64,000 nucleotides of DNA from Isoetes taiwanensis (Eukaryota > Streptophyta > Lycopodiopsida > Isoetales > Isoetaceae), in NCBI GenBank assembly GCA_021234155.1, contig JAJEKV010000008.1, forward strand, positions 6,574,945 through 6,638,944. Reading direction: 5' to 3'. A model generated the notes under the pieces. The model ran no database searches. It was not told where the DNA came from and saw only the letters and a program-made list of their open reading frames with translations. Of this stretch, positions 1 through 10,642 are shown piece after piece. Within the stretch, counting starts at the first letter, position 1; each line of letters begins with the position of its first letter. A program made the translations under genes and the position numbers.

Positions 1-1929
1 TCCTTATGAATTTGGTTGCATTGGTTGTCTACATGGTTTATATCTGCGAGAAGGTTGTTGGCAAGTAAGTTGTGGACTTGAAAATGACTTATTTTGGTTT
101 GAATCGTGTGATTTTGCTGTACAACCATGGTGCAACAAGCATGTTTTTTCAACCACTAAATGTTTAGCACCGTCGACATCAGCTTGGCAAGTGACCTTTG
201 CATCAATACAAGGGACGTCTGGGTGTCAACACCAAGATGGGTGATGGGTTTCTTTCTCTCTCTTAGCAATTAGTGGGTTATGTATTCCTATATGATGGCA
301 ATGTGACCTGCTTATATGGTGCATGGGGCATGAGAGTAAGTTTGCTTATTGGGCGTGGTATTCATATGCATCTTTGGGCTTCGTTTTAGATGTCCTTCTC
401 GTGATGTGAACAGGCTATACATTTCTTATTCCCGTGAATTGACATTTTCAAGAGTGTATGCATCTTACCTGCATTTGTTTTCCACCTATGCATTAGCGTT
501 GTTTTTTCTGTAGCATGTGTGCGATTAACATCGCGTTGGCATATTATGCATGGGCATTTCATTCACTCGTTATCATGTTGTACTATATTTCACGTTTGAT
601 ATCATACGAGTTGCATGGAAATTTACAGCTTGTGGTTCCTTTTTAACTCGAGATGCATTTCTTTTGTAATGTCATGAGTTGCACATAATCGGGGTTTGTA
701 TCCCCCTTCAAACACGAAAAGCGGGTCTCTCTGGCTTTGTACTCTCTGTCTTTGGGGACTTAAACATGGTATGTATGTTCTTTCTAATATTTTTGCATTG
801 TTATTGTAACCGTTTCCCCTTCTTGTTGCGTGTAATTCTCTAGTCCGATTTGAGTCGAGTAGAGTCATTTTCTCCTCCTCGATATCTTTTAGTTTTGAAA
901 GTATTCATGCATAGGTGCTAAAGCTTTACATGTATGCGTATGCATGATGTTTCGTACGATACATGTGTTGCCCCTTTGTTCGTTAGGTGCCCTTTAGCCG
1001 CTATCTATATGTGTATATGTTTTGTTGTCATATATGATAGTTACTTCTATTACTTCTATTTGTCCCTTTGATTCACATGATTCTGCATAAGATCTTGAGG
1101 TGTGTTCTCCTGAGCTCATTCGGTTGAGATTTTGTTGCATTGTTTTTGTAACTCGAATCATCAATTTCATGAGAGCGTTTTGCCATGTACGTTGATCATG
1201 TTGCACCCCCGGGCTCCGAGAGATTGTGCATTGCGTAATTTCCAAACTGTTAAGCCATTTGTTGATTGCCATGTCTTTTTCTCTAGACCGTTTATTTGGC
1301 ACTTGATGTTCACTTTAAATTCATCTTGGGGCTTTCTATGGTTTTATTTATATGGTTTCTTTTGCTCTCCGACATTCTATACTGTATGTTTGATGCATTA
1401 TAGGCATATATATCTAGTTGCTAATATGGTTATTGCATGGTTTCTGTTGCCTTTGGAAACATTCTGCATTGCGCGATTCCAACCAGGTTCGTTATTACAT
1501 TGCTTGTTCTATATGTCATGCAATTTCCTTTCTTTGAGACTTATATTCATTCATTCTATTTCACTTATTGCTATGATTAAGTCGGGATAGACCGGGCATG
1601 TTCATTTATTTTTCATTTCATGTCTCGAATTACGTGGGAGTGTTGTGAATGTCCATATAGTTATTTTGGGTTACTCGTTGGTTCTTTAGTTTTATCCATG
1701 TGATCCCCATGCGTCGGTCAATGCATGCTCTTTTTTCATATGTTCCCAGTTGTTTCTCTTGGTTGCCTTTTGAGGGCCCATGCACGTTTTTCTTTTTTGT
1801 CATACGGAGGGCTTATTATATATCTGCATTGTATGACATTAGCGATAAATGTCTTAGTTCTGTTTGTTGGAGGCATGCTTGTTGCTTCTTGCAATAGCAT
1901 GGATTTTTGGATATGTAGTCATCCTGGCA
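1..1929. other. Pyrimidine-rich intergenic/repeat DNA, no gene seen
   Basis: No open frame here resembles a known protein, and the frames present are short and T-rich. By composition and position it looks like the interior of the same large non-coding repeat that continues to about 4447. No splice pattern or RNA gene was found. Confidence 0.5.
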
Positions 1930-2110
1930 ACAGTTTTTTCCCAGGTGGTTTTTAATCTGGGCCGGGGTGATTATGTTTTATTGAGTTTGTAAGGGCTTCG
2001 GCCCATGTTCTGGTAAGGGACTTCGGTCCCGTCTTGTACTTGTGGTCCCATAGCCCGATTGGGCTCCGTGGACGTTAAAAGTTTCTTCCTTCCTTCCTTC
2101 CTTCCTTTCA
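1930..2110 (+). mobile_element. LINE-type 3' UTR and (TTCC)n tail
   Basis: The sequence resembles the 3' UTR of the minus-strand LINE remnant at 45840-46775: both have a T-run followed by AATC, a 'GGTCCCAT...' block and the closing block 'CCGTGGACGTTAAAA'. Here it runs on the plus strand and ends in a TTCC simple repeat (2087-2106), as expected for a LINE tail. Three short hairpins lie inside, two with TTCG loops. No coding part is attached, so this is a severely 5'-truncated copy. The LINE assignment rests on comparison with the other copy. Confidence 0.6.
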
Positions 2111-2289
2111 TTCCGTTTTCTATTTTACATTTTGTATTGTTCGACGTTTTTGGTCTATGATGGTTATCTTGTCCCATACGTGTTTGTCCTCTTTTCGTGT
2201 GGGCTTTCGCTTTTTCTTCTTCATGCTTGATCTATTCTTGTTATATCACTTTTGTTAAGGTCCTTCTTCCTTCGATGCTCGTTATATGT

Positions 2290-4330
2290 TCACTGCTTCG
2301 ATTCTATGCGATTCTATCCTTGAATTCTGTATGGTGGTTGCATCATTTGCACCTTAGATCTTCAGTCTTGGTACCACGCATTTGATTGGTGTCTTTTACT
2401 CATGGTTCGGTTGGTAAGTCCGCTCATTACGTATGTGCGTTTGGCATGGGAAAGTTATGGTTCTCGATTTAGTCACCCTTTTCTTGACATATAGTTTTCC
2501 CATAGTTGGATGGCTAGTCGTTTACTTTGCTCTTTCATAAAATTTCTATTGCTCCATTCTTTACGACCATTTTTATATGCCACGTTTCACCTGGTCAATT
2601 CTTTTCAGTGTTCATGCTAGGGTGTCTCTTTCTATCTTGTCGAGGTGGTGTCTCTTGCCCATTTCATTATGGTTGGGTTTCTTCATCTTGTTCATTCATT
2701 TTAACGGCACGGTGGGGTTGAAATTTGGATTTGGTTTTTCTAGTAGCTTGCTTGCATTACTGTTTCTAGAGGCATTTGACCTGTCTCTTTTCGTTTGGTC
2801 ATCTCATCTCATGGTTTTTCTTAGTCCTTTTTTGCCCCATATCTCATTTTTTCCCCCCGTAGTCCTTTTTGCTCTGTATCCTTCATTAACCTCTTGAATT
2901 GCCTTAGGCTCGTTTCTCGGTTTATCTTTTTGCTCCAGTTCCTTATTTGTCATTTTGTGTTTTAACCTCTTGAATCGCTTTATTTTTCTTTTCTCTTGTC
3001 TTGTCTCCTCCGTTTCTCATCTTGGTTTGCCTTGATCTCTTTGCTCTGTTGGTGTCCATTTATCATGTTTTTGCTCCTTGATTTGCTTTATCCTTGTTTC
3101 TCCATCGGCCTTGCTTAGCCCTTTCTTCCTTGTTTGTCTCATCTGATCGTTTCTGGTCATCTTGTTTTTACCAATTTGTCTTTTTTGCTCCATCCTTTTG
3201 GCTTATCATTGTGCTACGTTGCTTTTGTTCTCATAGTGGTCTCTAGTCCATGGGTCTTGTTCTCTCCATTTGTCCGTTCACTTAGTTGCTAGCCTGGTTC
3301 TTTTCTGCTCTGTGCTCCATCCATTTCTTACCTGACCGCTTTGGTTTGTCAGTTTATTTTATCGTCATTTCTTGCTCATTCTTGCCGCATTCTTTCTCTC
3401 GCTCTTTGCATATGAGCATTTTGCACTAAAAGTTTCATTTTTTGATAATAGCATCCATTGGGGCATATCGCATCTTTAGTTTGATGCATGATTCATTGCT
3501 TAGCAAATTTATGCAATCTATCTTTGCATTCTCTATGGCATCTTTTGCACCTTAGATCTTTAGTCTTGGAAACACACAGTAGTTTGGTTTGCTTTGCTCA
3601 TTTTTTGGTTGGTAAGTTTGCTCTTTACATGTGTGCATTTTGGCATAGGGTATTTCCATAGTTGCATGTCGAGTTGATTACTTTTCTCTTTCATAAAATT
3701 TCTACCTTTCCATTCTTTATAACCAATTTCATCTACCGCGTTTCTCTTGGTCTCTATTTCTTGTTAGTGTTCGTGCTAGAGTGTCTCTTTTCTATCTTGT
3801 AAGGTGGTGTCTCTGCCCATTTCATCATGGGTGGGTTGTTTGTTCGTTTTGATGGTAGGCTGGGGTTGAAGTTCGAATTTGCTCTTTCTTATGGCTTGCT
3901 TGCATTACTATTTCTAGAGGCTTTTGCCCTATCTCTTTTCTTTGGTAATTTTACCTTATGATTTTTCCTTAGTTATTTTTTCCCAGATTTCATATTTTTC
4001 CTCCGAGTTCCTTCTTTGCTCTTTATCCTTCGTTAACCTCTTGCATTGCTTTATGCTCGTTTCTCTCATTTTTCTCCAGTTCTTATTATGTCTCTTTTCG
4101 TCATTTGACTGCTTGAATCGCCTTAGTTTTTCTTTTTCTTGCCTTGTCGTCTTCGTTTTCTCATCGTTATTCGCCTTGGTTCTCTTTGCTAGGTTGGTGT
4201 CCATATATCATGCTTTTGCTCCTTCATCTGTTTTTATCCTTGTTTCTCTATCGGCCTTGCTTAGCCGTTTTCTACCGTGTTTGTGTTTTTCATCTGATCG
4301 ATTCTGGTCATTCTGTTTACTAGTTTCCCT
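2290..4330. repeat. Diverged ~1.2 kb tandem duplication in T-rich non-coding DNA
   Basis: Two consecutive blocks (about 2290-3430 and 3480-4330) carry the same series of phrases in the same order. Examples: 'TTTGCACCTTAGATCTT' at 2347 and 3545, 'TTCATAAAATTTCTA' near 2535 and 3690, 'GGTGTCTCT', and 'CATCGGCCTTGCTTAGCC' versus 'TATCGGCCTTGCTTAGCC' near 3103 and 4248. The offset is about 1.15-1.2 kb. Divergence is high, so the duplication is old. The long plus-strand frames here are low-complexity and not credible proteins. Confidence 0.7.
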
Positions 4331-4377
4331 CTTTTGTTTCTGCTCTTGTCCTTTCTCTAGTCATCCTAGTTTGTCGC

Positions 4378-4383
<6 letters not shown>

Positions 4384-4426
<43 letters not shown>

Positions 4427-4427
4427 A
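4384..4427 (+). repeat. Poly(T) tract, about 43 T
   Basis: An uninterrupted T run directly precedes the terminal block of the long non-coding element and lies about 60 bases before the next element unit. On the minus strand it is poly(A), so it could be the tail of a retroposed copy or a slippage-expanded pyrimidine tract. Its exact length in the genome is uncertain because such runs are error-prone. Confidence 0.8.
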
Positions 4428-4447
4428 GGTAGATTCCTCTTCTATCG

Positions 4448-5528
4448 GCCACTTGTTTATATCATAGGACCCATCCTAGGAATGCCACGGTTCTATTGTG
4501 ATAGCAATAGAACCGACATTCCTTGGATGGGGACGCCCTTCCTCGCCTCTCCTATTTATACAGCTTCATTCTTCCTTTCCAATCATCGGCGTTCTCTTGA
4601 GCTCCTTTCATTCTTTCACCTTTGCCTACACAAGTTTCCCGCCCCCCTCTCCCTCTATCATATTTGGCTTATTGGTTGTACGTACAGTTTTCAGAGTGTT
4701 TAGTTTTTGGTTACGATTCATTTTTGTTATGGCCCCATGGCCTACCGGGATAGCATTTTCTTAGTCATTTTTCAATCAGTTGTTCCATCTATGGTATGGC
4801 TCTGTGGTTGTTAGCTTTGTCTGCATATTTTCTTTTTCTCGGCGTGGTGTTGTAGCCTCCGAGACTGTACTTCTTATTTATTTTCTTCTCGGCGTGGCGC
4901 TGTAGCCTCCGAGGCAGCACTAGCCGGATGTTCTTTCCCGCGATGGTCTTTTTCCGCGGACGATTCCCGACTGGTCGGCTGTGTTTCTTCCTCGGCGTGG
5001 CCCTGGAGCCTCCGAGTGCTATTATATTCTTGATAATTGCGCTTTGATGCGTGCCTATGCCTGTGGCTTCTAACTTTCTAATGGGTTATTCTTCTTTTCA
5101 GACTTTTCATTGCAGGTCATTTTCTCGCAGTTCTCTCAGTTGTCAGAGCCATCTTGTTGTATTATCGCCTCACTTCTCGGAAGACGTATGCTCGCGGCAT
5201 TCTTCGAGAGCGTTGACGACCGTTTCTCATTAGGGTTTTCCTCGAAAACCCGAAAGGGTGGGGTTTTTCATCCCGGTGAGAAGCGGTCGCCAATTTTTCT
5301 CACTTTTGCATAGACCAAACGGTGGATGAATCATCTTTGTGATCGTGTGGTCCTTAGTTCGTTGTGCTCTCGATGATTGTCTAGTTTCGGAGCACTCAAA
5401 TTTCAAGTTTTTTCAGAAGTTCTATCCCGAATAGGGGAATCATTTTTGTACTCAACGATTTTACAAAGCTCAATGAGAACACCACTTCACTGCCACTTGT
5501 TTATATCATAGGACCCATCCTAGGAATG
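4448..5528 (+). mobile_element. Non-coding repeat unit (~1 kb) with duplicated 37-bp end, terminal hairpin, TATA box and palindrome
   Basis: A 37-base block ending in CCTAGGAATG is present at 4448-4484 and identically at 5492-5528. The unit between starts with an 11-bp hairpin (4488-4498 with 4505-4515), then a GGATGGGGACG block, a TATA-like CTATTTATA (4552-4560), three 26-base copies of a CTCGG...CCGAG hairpin (4838, 4888, 4991), and a long palindrome (arms 5217-5229 and 5277-5289). The same order of parts occurs, inverted, at 39365-40341. It resembles an LTR but does not have TG...CA ends. No protein is encoded. Confidence 0.65.
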
Positions 5529-5677
5529 TAACTTTATTTTAAATTTTATGCTGACGTCATCAGCATCATCATTATTACTAATTAAATAAATATTTTATAC
5601 TTACAAAAGAAATTAGGCAATCAAAATTTTTCATATTTGTATACAAAATTTGTACAACAAAATACTTGACAAGCAAG

Positions 5678-6130
5678 CTAATTATGGTCTCCCCAAATTC
5701 TTCTGGCGAGAGCTATGTCCTTGGTCATGATGGTAACCCTCTTGGCCTGAATAACACGGGGGTTACCATCCCCAAAAAGTGCTACCAGGTAATCTTCGGC
5801 GGCCTCCTGGAGGGCGAGCATAGCAAAAGTTTGGAACCGAAGATCGATCCGATACTCTTATGCTATCTCCCGGATCAGGCACTAGAAGGGAAGCTTCCGT
5901 AGCAGAAGCTCTGTTGTCTTCTGATATTTCTGAATCTTCCTCAATGCTACGGTGCCGGGCCTATACCTGTGCGGCTTCTTTGGCTGTGTGTGTTTCTTGG
6001 GCAGGGTCTTGCCCCTTGAGACTGGCCGAGGTCGGGCGGCATCCACGCGGTCCTGCCGACGCGCAGAGCTCGTGGCTTTTCTGATGCTCCCAACTGTTTT
6101 GAGCTTCTCTTTATAGGCGCTCCCCAACAT
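5678..6130 (-). pseudogene. Histone H3-like pseudogene (divergent tail, two in-frame stops)
   Basis: Read on the minus strand from ATG 6130 to TAG 5678-5680, one continuous frame gives an H3 histone fold. [16 protein letters not shown] and ELLLRKLPF are followed by [19 protein letters not shown] and [16 protein letters not shown]. Stops interrupt it at 5882-5884 (TAG) and 5858-5860 (TAA), both where H3 normally has Gln, i.e. CAG to TAG and CAA to TAA. The N-terminal tail (about 45 residues) does not match the canonical ARTKQTARKS tail. The fold has D in EAAEDYLV, a residue typical of CENH3, but loop 1 has canonical H3 length. There are no introns, so it may be a retrocopy. It could be a decayed H3 variant or CENH3-like gene; the family call is firm, the subtype is not. 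Confidence 0.85.
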
Positions 6131-7341
6131 GGAATAAAATAACAGCTAAGGTTAGCCAAATGGCTATTTTATAGCATTTTTCCAAGAAAAATGGCTAAAC
6201 TGAATGGGAAAAAATGCCAAAAAAAATAAAATTTGAGTCCAACTTTTTTGCCGCCCAAGTGAGCCTCTAGGTTGAGTAGCCAAATCTCCACCTTCAGATG
6301 ACTCCACCAGAACATCGAATAGCTAAACCGAAGAAAGAGGGGACTTGAAAAAATAGGTGGATTGGCCTACAAGTTGACACCAAGATATGTGCGAACTTTT
6401 AGAAAACACCAAGTAGGGTTCAATTTGTTTGTTTTTTCTTGTTTTATAACTATTTTTTCTTATTCTATATATGAAGTTGATGCATCCACGTAGTTGACCA
6501 TATCTAGAAGGAATAATGTACTTATTTTGTTGAGTTTTGAACATGTTCATGTATGTCTATACCTTTGTTGCTTCTTTGTATCAAGGAAGTTGTAACAATG
6601 ATTATAATTCCGTTAGTCATGCCACAATATATTGATTGCCATTTACCCATATTAAATTACATTGTAACAACAATGTCTTTGTCCAAAGGCTTAGACTTTT
6701 TAAAGTTAGCGTAATGTGATGGCTAATATTTGACTCCCCATTTTTTGAAAGTTTAGGCAAAGTCAAGAAACTTCCAAGGAGAAAAATCATCTAGTTTAGC
6801 CAAGTGCTAGAAACTTCAAGCTTTAATTTGAGGGTAGTTTAGCCAAACCTAATTTAATTTATTCCATGCTCCCCGACTTATGACCCATGGATTTTTGCCT
6901 CCGTTTCACAACAGGGGTCTCGGTCTGGTTGGGAGCTCGCTGGATATTCTGGGTAAAAGCATGCTGTGGTGTTCCAATTCGGCTGTCCCCCCTGTCCCCC
7001 CACAATGTGGCGTTGCATCCAGCACTTTTGTGGTATGAAAGTATAATTATGGCACCGCTCAACTGCCGTTATTTAAGAATAGAGTCCCAATTTGTGGGGG
7101 AAATTCTAATTTCAAAAACTAAAATTTAAATTCCTATTCTTTGGTCCCTTCCTGTTCTTTGCCTACGTCCTGTTCTTTGGCTCCCTCCCTGCTGCAAGCT
7201 CCAATCCATTGTGGATATGGATGTCAATGAGGTAATCTGTCCACAAACTGACATTTCAGACAGGAGAAAACGAAGAAGAACCAAGGAACAAGAAATGTTG
7301 AAGAAAAGACGCCAGAGGAAAAAAAGAAGAGAAGAAAAAAA
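6131..7341. other. AT-rich spacer, no gene recognised
   Basis: Only short frames are found. A plus-strand frame at 6887-7129 and its antisense shadow have no recognisable motif. The region lies between the H3-like pseudogene and the first exon of the mobile-element gene. Confidence 0.5.
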
Positions 7342-8479
7342 TTGGAGCTTGCGATTGGCGTAGGATCCGGTTCATCAAGAAGTGCAAGCAGTAAACGTCG
7401 TATTGTCCTTAATTTGCTAACGTCTTTCCATAAACAGACCAAAAGAATGGAGGATAGCATGAAGAAAGAAATTTTACTTGAGTTTTTGAGGGATAAAACA
7501 TTGGAAAAATTCATAGGTGAAGAATTAAAGGATTTGGAAGCCAAGAGCATCGTTATAAGGAGCCTCACGGGACTCCATGCGGTATCAAAACTCTCTACCA
7601 AAAATGATCGCCTAGCGACCAAGAATAGTCTGCCTTGCAATGTCAGTACCCACGCCGTCTGGGTCTCAAACAAGTGACAAAATCAGCCAGCGAGATCTTG
7701 GAAAGGTATTAGGTGTTCACCCAAGAAACCTGCAAACGCCAAAGAAAAAGAGGGAAGAGATCGATTACAATGGTGGGAAATGGGTTTCTTACAAGAGGGC
7801 TAAAAGATTCGATGCAATTTCAGATGAACATATAGAAAAGATTCAAAATTTTTGGATTGAGAACACCAGAGTGTCCCCTAACACAAAGGATGTTAGAACT
7901 AGAAGATTGGAGAGAAATGTAAGAGAAGAACATGCTGCACACTACCTGGAGGAATCACAGGTTAGTTTATTTCTGTTATTCATGTTTTCTTAGTTATGGT
8001 GCTTAGTGTGGTGGTGCATGTGGTGGTTATTGTGTTGTACAGTGATTGTGGTGTACTGTATGCAGCATGTGAATTGTGTGTAGTTGACTCTAGTCTGAAA
8101 TGCAATATTTAATTTTTGGAATATTAGAACATGACAGAATGTACTCCTTTACTGGGTGTGTGTACAGTCTAAAAATATTTGAGAATGATAGATAACTAAC
8201 TGATCCTAAGACGTACAAATTTTTGTTGAATAAAGACAAATTTTTGTCAGATTCAAGCACAGCTCTGTTGGAAAGTATAATATATTAAAAAAAGGATCTT
8301 ACAAAATCCGACTTTATAAAATTTGGCTTTCCATTGAAAGCTCTGTACCCGACAAACTAAATTTACATGCATTTCCTAAGCAGCAGGAAATGCTGGTATG
8401 ACTGGCTCGAGAACAGGTGCATCCAAAATTATTGTTTTCTACACTAAAGCATCTAAGCTTTCTGCAGTCATCCCAGAAT

Positions 8480-8905
8480 TTAACAGGATGAGGTTTGCCC
8501 CAGTGCTTCCTGCATCCCCTGGTGGTAAGAACGCAAGTCCGCCAGTAATTCCCGCTGTTGCAGACTCAGAGCGGACAAGTGAGCGAGAACAAATAAACCA
8601 GCTGACCTTGCAGCAGCATGTAACATAAGGTGATGGACCTTGTCAAAGAGCTCACTTCCTGTCAATCTGCCCCCAAGCATAGCCAGTGAAGGCCCAGCAT
8701 GCAGTCTGTTGTATGCCTTCAGGTTGGACTCGAAATCAGCAAAGAAGGTGGATTTACGCATTTCCACCTTCAGAGGTCTATCACGAGCCCTATTTAACAT
8801 ATGCCAAATGCCCTCCTCGCTCACCCTAGAATAGCCGTAGTGATCTCTGAACATGGATCCTACCATTGCCGGAATGAACTTGTTCGATTGAGAATGAAAC
8901 GCCAA
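8480..8905 (-). CDS. Unrecognised 141-residue open frame, possible gene fragment
   Basis: An uninterrupted frame runs from ATG 8905 to a stop at 8480, with ordinary amino-acid composition (FRDHYGYSRVSEEGIW near the start; LLADLRSYHQGMQEALG near the end). It contrasts with the AT-rich surroundings and looks like genuine coding sequence. I do not recognise the family. There is no signal peptide, membrane segment or metal-binding motif. It lies antisense inside the intron of the mobile-element gene, so it may be a captured exon or a retrocopy. Confidence 0.4.
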   Translation of the reverse strand: MAFHSQSNKFIPAMVGSMFRDHYGYSRVSEEGIWHMLNRARDRPLKVEMRKSTFFADFESNLKAYNRLHAGPSLAMLGGRLTGSELFDKVHHLMLHAAARSAGLFVLAHLSALSLQQRELLADLRSYHQGMQEALGQTSSC

Positions 8906-9039
8906 AAATCAGACGCAGGAACAGGATTTAGGACCCAGATCCTTTTCTAATGATTAGAAGAGGAATGTAATTATTATCAGGGTGTACGAATTTCAGAAAT
9001 GTTTATGAGAGCAGGCTAGGCAGATTCTACAAAATAGGA

Positions 9040-9935
9040 TAAAAGTGATGTAATGTGATGTGTGGTGTGGTGTCGTGATGGTGTGGTGCGGTGCGGTGTG
9101 GTGTGAGGTGCGTTATGTCCATGGTGTCATGTGGGTGTGTGCATGTTAATGTATGATATGTGTGGATTCAATTTTATTTATTCTCCCCCCTCACCCCACC
9201 ACACCCCATCATCTATCCCACCACCATAGACTACCACCACATCTTTGCGACCACCACATTACCACCATATGCACCACATTGTCCATTACCACCACACTCC
9301 ACCACACTCCACCATATCCCACACCACACCCCTCCACCACACTCCACCACCACCAACACCACACTCAACCATGTACCATACCACACCCCCCACCACACTC
9401 TACCACACCACATCACACCACAATCCACAACACCACACCACACCACCCACCACCACATCCCCCACCACACTCCACCACACCACACCCGACACACCACCAC
9501 CACCACCACACCCCACCACTACACTCCACCACACCACATCATACCACCACACACCACTACACACACCACCACACCCCCCCCACCACCACACCACACCACC
9601 ACCACACACACCACTCCACCACCCCCCCACCACCACCACCACCACCACCACCCCCCCACCACCACATCCCACCACCACCACACACCACTCCACCATCCCC
9701 CACCACCACACTCCACCACCACCACCCCCCACCACCACACTCCACCACCACTCCACACTCCACCATTTGGTGTATGGTGTGTGGTGAATGGTGTGGTGTG
9801 TGGTGGGGTGTGGTATGGTGTGGTGTGTGGTAATGTACATAGCACTAAGGTGCTCGTTCTGGTGAATATGATGAGTGTGGGGCATGGTATGGTGCATGGT
9901 TTGGTGTGGTATACACATCCTAACAGTTTAGTGTT
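9040..9935. repeat. CCACCA/GGTGT minisatellite with two strand switches
   Basis: About 0.9 kb is built almost only from CCACCACA, CCACACTC and CACC words. The plus strand is GT-rich at 9040-9175, CA-rich at 9184-9765 and GT-rich again at 9766-9935, so the repeat is arranged as an inverted triplet. The His/Pro/Thr-rich frames (plus) and Val/Gly/Trp-rich frames (minus) are translations of the repeat and are not genes. A second such array lies at 32825-33345. Confidence 0.95.
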
Positions 9936-10642
9936 CATTTCATGCAGATGCTATTGTTCAAGAGGTTTTTGGACCAACATCCGGAAATTAAGATTCGTCT
10001 TTGAGCTTTTGAGAAGTTAAAACCCTGGTTTGTTGTGAAATTGAAGGACTTCAATAGTTGCTGTTGATGCAAATGCTAGTGGATGGACTCAATGGGATGA
10101 GAATCAAACATCCGAAGAATTGCACTTGCACCTGCGACGTTTGTAGATCACATGAACTTGGTCAATGCAGGGCACACCAGCATAAAATTGCAAGTACAGG
10201 AAGCTTGTAGAGATCTATATTGTGTCCAAAGAGTGAATTAGATGAGTTTTACAAGAAGGCGTGCATCCTTGGAGATTGTGAGCTGTGTGGAATCAAGAAG
10301 TTTCAGACCTGTCCCATGGAAGAAAGTGGCAGTAACAGGAAAGTGAAATGGGAGTACATTGACTATGAAAAAGACAACATCTCGAGTTCTGGTAGGAGAC
10401 TGACTCATCAGTACAATGAGACAGAACCCAAGGAGCGCAATCCAAAGCCAATGGTGCTGAGATTCGTTGCCCCGAGCTGATTCGTGTTATGATCCACCTC
10501 ATTTGGCTTCCCGAGCGCAATAGCTATGAGATAAGTGGGATCACCACAGCAGATAATGATGATGAGTGAATCACCATATAAGCACTTCTGACCATCTTAT
10601 CTATGAATCATGTATGCATTTATATATTAAAGATGTAAGCAG

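Larger units (their letters stand above)
7961..9947 (+). other. Intron of the preceding gene, filled with repeats
   Basis: The interval is bounded by GTTAGT at 7961 and TTTCATGCAG ending at 9947. It holds an unrelated minus-strand frame (8480-8905) and a large CCACCA minisatellite. The pairing of the two exons rests on the order of family motifs, not on transcript evidence. Confidence 0.5.
7342..10477 (+). pseudogene. Mobile-element-type gene of a plant/metazoan cysteine-rich family, two segments, broken
   Basis: The first segment (about 7342-7960) encodes a Lys-rich N-terminus. It then shifts frame near 7650-7675 into a block with the family signature 'FWIENTRVSPNTKDV' and 'EEHAAHYLEESQ', ending at a good donor (CAG/GTTAGT, 7960). 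After an intron of about 2 kb, the second segment resumes at 9948 with 'FKRFLDQHPEIKIRL', an in-frame stop, 'KLKPWFVVKLKD', then 'DGLNGMR', a 'CTCTCDVC' cluster and 'ILCPKSELDEF', 'CILGDCELCGI'. I recognise this layout (LRPWFV, CCCxYH, LxGLNxMR, CxCxxC, LCPK) from repetitive proteins of non-seed plants and invertebrates whose biochemical role I do not know. The expected CCCRYH block is deleted. It converges on the DUF7869 gene at 10643. Confidence 0.7.

Noticed and set aside
1132-1590. 152-residue hydrophobic frame, suggesting a membrane protein
   Set aside because: T-rich DNA gives Phe/Leu/Cys-rich frames by composition; neighbouring frames look alike and no family match is seen.
3924-4427. 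167-residue Leu/Phe/Ser-rich frame ending in poly-Phe
   Set aside because: It ends in the T43 run and lies in the diverged tandem repeat; the antisense is equally open. A composition artefact.
4500-5300. Hammerhead ribozyme in the ~1 kb unit, as in retrozymes
   Set aside because: The required CTGATGA...GAAA core was not found on either strand around the palindrome.
4448-5528. The 37-base direct repeats as a long target-site duplication of a retroposon
   Set aside because: The same end-sharing arrangement occurs at 39365-40378, where the shared block belongs to the element ends and TATT is the likely target duplication.
9153-10020. Long His/Pro/Thr-rich frames and antisense Val/Gly/Trp frames
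   Set aside because: They are translations of the CCACCA minisatellite in every frame; no real gene.
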